This document shows positions 60,301 to 64,000 of a DNA stretch of 64,000 bases, piece after piece. Origin of the DNA: Agapetus fuscipes (lineage: Eukaryota > Arthropoda > Insecta > Trichoptera > Glossosomatidae); the NCBI GenBank assembly GCA_951799405.1, contig OX637334.1, forward strand, positions 8,742,001 through 8,806,000. Direction: 5' to 3'. How positions within the stretch are numbered: position 1 is the stretch's first letter; each line of letters opens with the position of its first letter. The notes beneath the pieces are model-generated. The model saw nothing but the letters and a program-made list of their open reading frames with translations. It searched no databases and had not been told where the DNA came from. The position numbers and the translations under genes were made by a program.

Positions 60301-63300
60301 ACAATTTTCAAAACACGATTACATGAGTAAAAAGCTGTATCAATTTGAATTTGGAATTCTTAATCAAAGAGGAGATATTTGAGGTCAAAGTGGCCAGTAC
60401 GGCAAAATGCCGATTTCATATGTAAGGACCTAATATTTTAAATGTTCCAACCTCACTTCCTGATCATGTTAATAGAGATAAAGAATAATGAACTTACCTT
60501 TAGATTAGAGATGTGCTTGAAAACAAATGGGTTGTTGATGGCAATCTGCCGCCGGATCTTGTCATTCATAGCGTTTATATAAGTCTGGTACACGGCCATG
60601 CACTTCTTAGCCAAAGACGAAGCGTAATATATGGGCACATCGTGGAGCTCAGGATGAAGGGACCAAAACTCATCTACAAATTAATAAATATCAATTCCAA
60701 TGGATATGTGAAATGAATTGTTGACTGACTAAATAATGCTTTGTTTTTTACTTTCTTGCTATAGCCGAAGGCTATAAAGAAAGTTATGATTTGGTGTGAA
60801 AAAAAAAATTCGAGGTTTTCACGGAAATGAGTTGTCCTGGTGCAGGACATGCCAAAAAACACTATCTTTCAAAAACGTCCGTCTGTATGTATGTATGTAT
60901 GTATGTATGTATGTATGTATGTATGTATGTATGTGTGTGTGTCACTTTCCAAAGTATAAGACCTAGAGATACCAAATTTTGGCTACATCAGCTTTTTTGG
61001 ACATATATTAAGTATGAATAACATGGCATTACACCAACTTGAAAAATCAAGATGGCTGCCATACAAAAAAAACATAAAATTGCACTTTTCTCAAAAACGG
61101 CTCCAAGAATTTTTCTTAAATTTTCAGAGTTGCCACTAATTAATTTTTAACTTAATAAATTAGTTATGGCAACACTCTTACTAATCTGTGTCTATGGGCT
61201 GCCATATGAAAAAAACAAACGATTGTGATTTTGACACAATCTTAAAATTTTTCTCGGGTTGTGTAGCCATGTTCTATCGGAAGTTTTCTTAAACTTCCGA
61301 TAGAACATGGCTACACAACCCGAGAAAAATTTTAAGATTGTGTCAAGTGCCGGCCGTGAAAGCCTTAATGTACGATTGTGATTTTCTCGAAAGTTAAGGG
61401 ATCAACAAAAATATAATGTTCTACAATATTATGGACAACATAAATTTCTACAAACTGACAAAAAAAATTTTTTGAAAAAACAAATATAAAGCACCGTTTA
61501 CACGACCTGAAATTTTAAATCGAAAATATTACAAAAACCTATTAAAATGCAAGATATTTAAATTTGTTTTAGATTTGATAGAAAGAACAAGCTTATCACT
61601 TTAATTCTGAATCATTTTTTTTTACTTTTTTGAAAATTCAAGATGGCTTCCGAAGAGCTGAAAATTTAAAATGCGATTTTCTCAAAAACGGCTCCGACGA
61701 TTTTTCTTAAATTTTGTGTGAATCCATTTATATAATAGTGCTATCTAATAATTATAATCATTTCTTTATCATAATCTCGGTTTAGGGAGTTGCCATATAA
61801 AAGAAAAAAATAATGGAAAAATTCTCGGCAGTTAGAGGGTTAATAAAAAAATAATGTACCACAAATGTAAAACAATAATAATAACCTATATATTATCATC
61901 ATTATTTTTTCCTAAAAGTGAATCAGAAGTATAGCCGCCATACAAAGTGAAAATTTTCCATACAAAATGTATTAGCAATTTTCTTGGTAGTCAAAGGGTT
62001 AAAATTAGATAAAATGCTGCGATTCTTAAAATTTTATAAATACCAATAATAATCAGTCGTTACTATTTCAAAATATAACTAAAAAGTTTACCCACCATAC
62101 AAAGTCCTAGTTTGCATACAAAAGGGTTCAATGACCATCTATAATAATCTAGATTCTAGATTCTAAAATCTGAGTTGCAAAGATATATTAAAATGAAAAA
62201 CTCATATCAAATGCATGCCCACAAACAGACACGTGTAAATTCGCGCTTAAAAACGCTGAATGTGTACTTAAAAATTAAAACCAAATCTCAAATGAACTTA
62301 AAACCTACAACTCTTGCCGACCTTCCTTGAAACAGGGGTGGCATTGGCAAAGTGAATCATTTTTTACACTATGGGTGGTCAGCTTTATACCAACCTATAA
62401 GTCAAGGATCTTTCTTGTGTAATTGGCGCATTTTCCAGAGAAGACCAACCTCGCAGAGGGCTCTTGAGGTGTGATTCACACAAAACGGTGCTCAACAAAT
62501 AAATCAACCAAATATTTATATTCATTTAAGTATTTATATGGCTATATCCATATTGTACGAGTATGCAGGTACACACCGCGGTCGAATAAAATTGATTTAT
62601 TATTGATATATTATATTTTTATTGAAACGGCATAAGCTGGTAGATGATTCTAGCTATACATACGTCATACAGTGGGTTAATTTTTGCAAGAAAGTCGAGT
62701 ACAGATTCTGTGCAATTTATTTTGACGTTGCACTGGTCTTTTCCTAGCTTCTTCAGGAGATCGTTTTGCTGAGTAGGCAAGAAAGGTTGTTTAAATAAAT
62801 AAGTATAAAAGAGCACTGGGGTTCTATTTTTATACAGTTTATTAACTCTGGTCATGCACGCACACACACACACTCACACACCAACTGTAAGTAACTTGCA
62901 AGGAACAATTAGGAAAGAACAGGAAGCAACAGGAACCAGCCAGGATCAATCAATTAAAATCAGGGACTTACTTACATGGAATAACTACGAACAAACCATA
63001 GATAAAATAAATAAATATCAATAAGTTGGTCTTTTGGTGACCAGTATTTGTAAAGGAACATGAATTTTTCAACCCAGCGGAGAGCATAATTGAAAATGAA
63101 AAGAAATCTATTTTTGTGCTTTATTGGGAATCAAACCCACGGCTTCCAATTGCGAGTCTAAAGCGGTAACCACTAGACTACGGACCGGTTCAATCAAGAA
63201 AACTGGGGACTAATCGAGAATAGCCAGAACTGGACTTTCATCAGAAAATAACCCAAGAAAATATCAAGATTTTTTCTAACAAAATTTACAGGATAATACT

Positions 63301-63708
63301 CGTAGCACATTAAAAAGTAATTTATTGCCTCACAAAGTTTAATTAAATATATTTAATTACTTCATGTATGTTTTATTTCATTTACCTAGGATAAGCAGCA
63401 GTTCTTGAGCTCGGCCCAGGGCAAACACAGGAATAAGACATCGACCTCCTCGCTGGACTATGTCTTGTATCAACGATGTGAACCGAGATTCCCTCTCTTC
63501 TCTCTTCTCATGGATGTGTGTGCCATATGTTGATTCCTAACAATCAAATACACAAATAGTTATTGTTGGATCAATTAGTTGTGAAATGATGAATGAAGAA
63601 TTCAAGAATATAAATTACTGTGATGAGGACGTCTGGATGAACTGTGGGTATCTCGGCAGCCATTAAATGTCTGTCTTCTTGTCGAGAGAAATCTCCTGTA
63701 TACAGGAC
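36332..63708 (-). CDS. CPSF3: Cleavage and polyadenylation specificity factor subunit 3 (CPSF73), 3' part of gene, 11 exons
   Basis: Zinc-dependent endonuclease of the nuclear pre-mRNA 3'-end processing complex. Exons in transcript order (minus strand): 63708-63619, 63536-63386, 60673-60498, 51248-51119, 50321-50146, 49648-49508, 48876-48768, 44728-44538, 42718-42593, 36930-36808, 36433-36332. All are GT-AG with consistent phases, giving 505 codons including TGA. The first visible residues ([13 protein letters not shown]) match the region of the metal-ligand Asp179 of human CPSF73. Next come [22 protein letters not shown], the beta-CASP core with FSAHTD (catalytic His) and [11 protein letters not shown] (metal-ligand His), then the C-terminal domain ending in MPVKIQAVG. 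About 170 N-terminal residues, including HxHxDH, lie beyond the window. The 9.2-kb intron 51249-60497 contains the whole DHCR24-like gene on the other strand. Other introns hold LINE, hAT and TTAA elements. Confidence 0.95.
36500..36735 (-). pseudogene. RTE ORF C-terminal relic in CPSF3's last intron
   Basis: Minus strand: [20 protein letters not shown], then [20 protein letters not shown] and GRGRLRK, all matching the end of the intact RTE ORF. Confidence 0.65.
37100..37860. other. CPSF3 intron, nothing recognised
   Basis: AT-rich. A CAGTGGCGAACC at about 37212 resembles the terminus of the hAT element at 44865, but no partner end was seen. Confidence 0.25.
37865..38195 (+). promoter_or_regulatory. 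GC-rich leader with a 57-bp spaced duplication, possible RTE 5' region
   Basis: An unusually GC-rich stretch (37870-38060) contains GTTTGACACTGGCGCTCC ... TCTTCAGCCAG twice, at about 38000 and 38057. Duplicated promoter-like units are common at LINE 5' ends. Linkage to the RTE ORF is inferred only from position. A TATATAT tract follows. Confidence 0.3.
38196..38465 (+). mobile_element. tRNA-derived SINE, family A, directly upstream of the RTE ORF
   Basis: Head GGGGTTATAGCCGCGGGAGC with box B GGTTCGATCCC. The body is as in 8023-8277, ending ATTGCATTCCTCTTCACAAA then T18. Confidence 0.6.
38568..41579 (+). CDS. RTE ORF: apurinic-type endonuclease plus reverse transcriptase, 1003 aa
   Basis: Single-ORF LINE polyprotein for target-primed reverse transcription. 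N-terminal EEP endonuclease: TWNV at residues 31-34, VTETK near 59-63, ILGDMNGW near 167, and catalytic GSDHYLL near 260. Reverse transcriptase: [34 protein letters not shown] near 632, [14 protein letters not shown] near 690, and the active-site YADDAVLV near 732. The C-terminus has [20 protein letters not shown] and a GRGRPRK basic patch, ending ICNAGG. The ATG at 38568 (MSAEND) is used; the open frame extends a few codons upstream. No stop or frameshift is present, so the copy could be functional. Similar proteins in insects are often annotated as craniofacial development protein 2-like. Confidence 0.88.
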   Translation: MSAENDRIFRSPHYGADAINFHRQNEWVFGTWNVRKMNDCKEKDIMNVMKEKRIKVMGVTETKMKGNGEKVLANGELYIWSGVEDGNDRQGVGVIVSECVKGCITGYQRVSPRILTIKFKIKNLRLFLVTCYAPVDSECMEVRMSFWNELNAIVHERKKNENIIILGDMNGWIGMQRDECLKIIGPSGRGVVNDNGRHLIALCAEHSLFASNTWFRHKDVHLYTRQIVGSRTIIDYICVDERLRGVVRDSRVYRGPEIGSDHYLLCAKIMIGEVRKKKRKKQVRMPRIKVERLNEENVKEKYVSELHKILSVNELEKNVCGKDIESMWKDLKEGITECAKKVCGVTKGGRLKGDAWWNDRVKEAVKVKKKCYENWLNDRNDRKLEDEYKIAKRMAKTIIYESKMNEQRKIDERINRSYTDSKKEFWRWINADRNKSSALTTPGVKSAAGEMVWENEEVCKRWKNYFQEIFGQGERRIYEQIDEENELSILKEEIKVSISRLKNGKSAGFDGINGEMLKAGGECLIDWMYELCKLCVNAGVVPMDWRKAVIVPIYKGKGDKKDCQNFRPISLLSIPGKVFCKVIIKKVILTTSERISDVQSGFMAGRGCVDQIFTLRQLVEKQLSVRRKLFTAFVDLEKAFDSVDRGMLWDVLKAYGVNGALLGAVHANYENSKACVRIDGEYSEWFEVYKGVRQGCVMSPWLFNIVMDKCVRDARLNDCGLMIGESKVSVLLYADDAVLVSDSAVELQTMLSRLNEALLGNHLKLNASKTKVLIFERDDENMNYEFKINGMNVDVVNEFVYLGSKFEKDGRMIGEFERRIMKGRCVLGATASIAKNQNLSKNVRLAVHGGILVPTLIYGSEAWTVSESEISKVHTVEMDYLRSMIGKRRSDRVRNDFVREECGVRESVKVKIKRSMLRWFGHLERMNEERLTKKVYAARIDGCRGRGRPRKVWMDQIFEIANEWDIQSHNKRRACMKKVMALDEMKEVCKDRKKWRLICNAGG
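42080..42205 (+). mobile_element. Fragments of SINE C body and LINE tail
   Basis: GCTGGGTTGAAAAATTTAT, CACCAAAGACCTGTCGCC and CAGCAACTGGGTC, then ACAAAAACAGGGCTCACC and AAATAAATCATCC. Confidence 0.45.
42963..43145 (+). mobile_element. RTE 3' UTR fragment
   Basis: GGTTCACTTTGCCAATGTCA through ATCTTTGTAACTCAGATTTA. Confidence 0.6.
43305..44178 (+). pseudogene. RTE ORF relic split by a TTAA element, CPSF3 intron
   Basis: 43305-43401 corresponds to RTE 41040-41165 (GGTACCGACATTGATGTATG, GAAGTGAGGCGTGGACAG). The frame resumes at 43914 with [37 protein letters not shown]. The interruption is the TTAA element at 43402-43909. Confidence 0.6.
43402..43909. mobile_element. 508-bp TTAA-flanked element inserted in an RTE relic
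   Basis: TTAA at 43398-43401 and 43910-43913. Imperfect TIR CTCCTCCAGTGCC versus CCTCTCAAGTGTC. The host RTE reading is restored when the block and one TTAA are removed. Confidence 0.65.
44179..44523 (-). mobile_element. Second copy of the same TTAA element, inverted, next to a CPSF3 splice donor
   Basis: Reverse complement of 43402-43760 with substitutions (CTCAGGTGCCGGAA terminus, AATAAGATCGAAAATC, CACCAATAAATTCAAAGC). Its terminus is within about ten bases of the GTAAAAG donor of the CPSF3 exon at 44538-44728. The other end is truncated and the TTAA has decayed. Confidence 0.55.
45045..45300 (+). mobile_element. RTE 3' end inside the hAT element
   Basis: CTTGACTTATAGGTTGGTAT through CTTGCAACTTAGATTATAGA. 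Confidence 0.6.
45310..45770 (+). repeat. 43-bp minisatellite, about 10 near-identical units
   Basis: Unit contains TTACAGCAAGCAAAGGAACA, GTCCGAGTAATTAACTATTC. The internal units appear identical; only the first and last diverge. Confidence 0.85.
46579..48696. mobile_element. 2.1-kb TTAA-flanked piggyBac-type element
   Basis: TTAA at 46575-46578 and 48697-48700; TIR CCCTTGGGACGCC versus CCCTTGGAGCGCC. The palindrome CGCAGATCTGCG occurs twice near the left end (46596, 46630) and once at 47174. Terminal blocks are related to the two elements at 43402 and 44179. No ORF of note. Confidence 0.65.
49027..49128 (-). mobile_element. hAT (Buster-like) fragment with poly-G
   Basis: On minus, CAGTGCTTCCCAACCTGGGG is a classic hAT-Buster terminus. 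A run of about 14 G and GTAGACAC is shared with 34950-35103. Confidence 0.5.
49755..49905 (-). mobile_element. Possible Penelope-type 3' end relic
   Basis: On minus: CTCTGAAGATGATTGAATAA, AGTCCGATAGCGCTTAGGC, AATAAA. It resembles the region before the end of Penelope elements. No coding trace. Confidence 0.3.
50505..50745 (+). mobile_element. RTE 3' end
   Basis: GATCACCCATGCTGTAGAAA through TTTGCAACTTAGATTAGATT. Confidence 0.6.
50803..50935 (-). mobile_element. SINE C body
   Basis: On minus it carries GGGTTGGAAAATTCATATG and CCAAAGGTCTTTCAGCCTTA, as in 29510-29590. The tRNA head is not preserved. Confidence 0.45.
51763..56195 (+). CDS. DHCR24: Delta(24)-sterol reductase-like FAD enzyme, complete, 3 coding exons, nested in a CPSF3 intron
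   Basis: FAD-dependent oxidoreductase that reduces the C24 double bond of sterols. Insects cannot make sterols de novo; some use DHCR24 to convert desmosterol, from dealkylated plant sterols, to cholesterol. Exons: 51763-51945, 54266-54533, 55048-56195; phases join (0, then 1), giving 532 codons plus TGA against 516 residues in human. Residues about 16-35 ([17 protein letters not shown]) form a membrane anchor followed by RVWDIQER. The PCMH-type FAD domain follows, with [12 protein letters not shown] and GGLAMGTG-x-SHKVGLY across the exon 2/3 junction. The C-terminal half has [27 protein letters not shown] and a [16 protein letters not shown] block typical of DHCR24. The ATG lies one base after a splice acceptor (CAG at 51759-51761), so an upstream 5'UTR exon is likely. 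Intron 1 holds a hAT MITE and a LINE fragment. Confidence 0.92.
52098..52359. mobile_element. 262-bp hAT MITE in DHCR24 intron 1
   Basis: Perfect 8-bp duplication CCTAAGGT at 52090-52097 and 52360-52367; TIR CAAGGGCGTCGCCA. Subterminal G/C runs (GGGGGGGGCA) pair with each other. Confidence 0.75.
52766..54010 (+). mobile_element. 5'-truncated CR1/L2-like LINE with broken reverse transcriptase
   Basis: First frame 52766-53354: [49 protein letters not shown] (RT motifs). A frame change near 53350 is followed by a second frame to 53934: [56 protein letters not shown]. The 3' tail (CCCTTGAGGTGTGA ... AATAAATTATCC) ends near 54010. It lies in sense orientation in intron 1 of the DHCR24-like gene. 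Confidence 0.7.
54604..54862 (+). mobile_element. Unclassified repeat with hammerhead-like core in DHCR24 intron 2
   Basis: CTGAAGA at 54755-54761, a helix CCCA-ATG/CAT-GGG, then CGAAAC at 54781-54786. It also has CATATCTCTGATGATG paired with CATCGGCGATATGGG. Resembles Penelope-associated hammerhead sequences. No protein motif. Confidence 0.3.
56225..56230 (+). terminator. Poly(A) signal of the DHCR24-like gene
   Basis: AATAAA begins 30 bases after the TGA stop. An AT-rich tract follows, consistent with a very short 3' UTR. Confidence 0.6.
56467..56522 (-). mobile_element. SINE C tRNA-like head fragment
   Basis: On minus: GACCGGTCCGTAGTCTGGTG, GTTAACATTTCGGACTCGTG. Similar to the head at 29408. 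Confidence 0.4.
56604..57080 (+). repeat. 35-bp minisatellite (GTATTTGAAATGTTCCAACC type)
   Basis: About eleven units, in two blocks (56604-56830 and 56945-57080) separated by an unrelated AT-rich stretch with T19. One more unit lies at 60440-60470 beyond the mariner, so the mariner landed in the array. Confidence 0.75.
57100..58150 (-). pseudogene. mariner transposase, frames broken
   Basis: Minus strand, N to [21 protein letters not shown] and the HTH linker region; [15 protein letters not shown] (first catalytic Asp); [26 protein letters not shown] (second Asp); [14 protein letters not shown] (third Asp region of DD34D). Stops and frame changes separate these blocks, and the N-terminus is interrupted near the Penelope insertion. 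Confidence 0.7.
58471..59697 (+). CDS. Penelope-like reverse transcriptase with GIY-YIG endonuclease, N-terminally truncated
   Basis: The open frame starts upstream at about 58365 ([28 protein letters not shown]) with no initiator Met, so the first RT motifs are missing. Visible RT motifs: [38 protein letters not shown] (catalytic Asp pair near 58770), and NFLDLTI. The C-terminal GIY-YIG nuclease has [26 protein letters not shown] with the following H and E region (59360-59560), the endonuclease architecture that defines Penelope elements. The frame is uninterrupted to the stop. Confidence 0.8.
   Translation: MSNLFPSVPTSETLILVKNILSNSQLEDSLIKDFMLLLTTCVNHNYFTFNNIVYQQHCGLAMGSPLSPILADVFLDHLENILFDTFKVQTKNLLTYFRYVDDIFCIWVGTERQLTSFQKILNSLHNNIKFTTELESNRSLNFLDLTITIIDNKLDFRIYRKPTHTDTTIHALSQHPINHKLAAFRSMIHRAITIPMTDFNFNNEILIIKQIATNNGYEVGLIDRLLASKQRKHAITTHVFSQAPSDEIKWRRFLHLDGISTLIKSILPANIKPAYYTHNKIGQLLSNGKDKTDIWQKSGVYKINCKDCDASYIGKTGRTFLKRIGEHKLSFKNRTIFSEMANHCLEHDHTFVSEDTAFLHLSNNGYTLNRLEAIEILKAKKLGVNIINNQIPPFTPLINTLPVFNLSK
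60184..60213 (+). ncRNA. Hammerhead-ribozyme-like core in the Penelope terminal repeat
   Basis: CTGAGGA (60184-60190), a GGCC-AAGA-GGCC helix, GAAA (60204-60207), and GTC (60211-60213) after a minimal ACC/GGT helix. Penelope terminal repeats are known to carry hammerhead motifs. Helix I pairing is weak here, so activity is uncertain. Confidence 0.45.
60884..60948 (+). repeat. (TATG)n microsatellite grading into (TG)n
   Basis: About 12 units of GTAT followed by GTGTGTGTGT. Confidence 0.9.
61231..61346. repeat. Near-perfect hairpin with about 54-bp arms and 8-base loop
   Basis: TTGACACAATCTTAAAATTT ... CTATCGGAAG is mirrored exactly by CTTCCGATAG ... GATTGTGTCAA around a loop at about 61285-61292. 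Confidence 0.85.
62155..62410 (-). mobile_element. RTE 3' end
   Basis: Inverted 3' UTR from GAGTTGCAAAGATATATT to CCAACCTATAAGTCAAGG. Confidence 0.6.
62450..62515 (+). mobile_element. 3' tail of the CR1/L2-like LINE
   Basis: GAGGGCTCTTGAGGTGTGAT, CACACAAAACGGTGCTCA, AATAAATCAACC; same tail as at 53935. Confidence 0.55.
63030..63193 (-). mobile_element. tRNA-derived SINE, family C
   Basis: On minus: head GAACCGGTCCGTAGTCTAGT with box B GGGTTTGATTCCC-like, then TTGAAAAATTCATG and GGTCACCAAAAGACC. Confidence 0.55.
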
Positions 63709-64000
63709 CTGTACAAAAAATGCATAAGTCAATATAATACATATGTAAGAGCTATAAGAACCATGAATCAAAATAAATTAAATAGATGGAGTGTGTCAGT
63801 TTCTTCCGATGCTAACGTCGTGGAACACAAGTAGGTAGACAATGAAAAAGGAGACGCAAGACAACAGCGTCATACGTCAAAATAAGAGATATTCAAAGTA
63901 ACAACAATTTTTGTTTGACAGTTCTCTTTTACGCCACCTTTCTAACACTACACTTTAGGCATATTTTTATGACTAACAACTCTGTATTCCATCTGTTCCC

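Larger units (their letters stand above)
57081..60433 (-). mobile_element. mariner element split by a Penelope-like element
   Basis: TIR TTAGGTCCTTACATATGAAA (plus CGGC) at the left and its complement at 60433, with TA on both sides. The mariner parts are about 57081-58260 and 60291-60433. Confidence 0.75.
60750..62150. repeat. Uncharacterised repeat with palindromic start, TATG microsatellite and hairpin
   Basis: Starts with CTTTCTTGCTATAGCCGAAG (palindromic TATAGCCGAAGGCTATA). Two internal repeats of the phrase TCTCAAAAACGGCTCC are at 61090 and 61680. No protein is recognised. It lies in a CPSF3 intron. Confidence 0.35.

Noticed and set aside
62619..62873. 84-codon minus-strand frame as a possible extra CPSF3 exon
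   Set aside because: The phases of exons 63386-63536 and 60498-60673 join directly (DEFW continues the motif), so no exon is needed, and the sequence does not resemble CPSF3.

Overview
This is AT-rich eukaryotic nuclear DNA, almost certainly from an arthropod and most likely an insect. The evidence is three spliced, metazoan-type housekeeping genes with GT-AG introns, a very high load of LINEs, tRNA-derived SINEs, cut-and-paste DNA transposons and a Penelope element, and no bacterial-style operons. I cannot name the species. A 200-base run of N at 5719-5918 marks a scaffold gap.

Layout. From 1 to about 23,100 I see no host gene. The region is nested transposons, many with clean target-site duplications (TSDs): a TTA-flanked inverted-repeat element (758-4112), a TTAA-flanked cassette with about 950-bp inverted arms (4288-10964) that holds a P-element-like THAP insertion, several TTAA (piggyBac-type) non-autonomous elements, a pogo-like remnant, and hAT and Harbinger-type elements. 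From 23,901 to 35,316 (+) lies a complete 8-exon mitochondrial 3-ketoacyl-CoA thiolase gene (ACAA2; 397 codons plus stop). The 11 C-terminal coding exons of CPSF3/CPSF73, the pre-mRNA 3'-end endonuclease, run from 63,708 down to 36,332 (-); its N-terminal exons lie beyond the right edge. The two genes converge, with poly(A) signals about 30 bp apart near 36,256-36,293. A complete 3-exon DHCR24-like sterol reductase gene (51,763-56,195, +) sits wholly inside the 9.2-kb CPSF3 intron, on the opposite strand.

Introns carry most of the remaining mobile DNA. CPSF3 introns hold an RTE-clade LINE with an intact ORF of 1003 codons (38,568-41,579), two related TTAA elements inside an older RTE relic, a 1.4-kb hAT element (44,865-46,283) with a 43-bp minisatellite, a 2.1-kb TTAA element (46,579-48,696), and a mariner (57,081-60,433) split by a Penelope-like element with RT and GIY-YIG endonuclease. 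At least ten 5'-truncated copies of the RTE 3' end are scattered through the window, along with three tRNA-derived SINE families.

The three host genes are functionally unrelated: mitochondrial beta-oxidation, mRNA 3' processing and sterol side-chain reduction. What links them is physical arrangement (convergence and nesting). Exon models were built by hand from splice sites, reading phase and similarity to known families; no database search was run.
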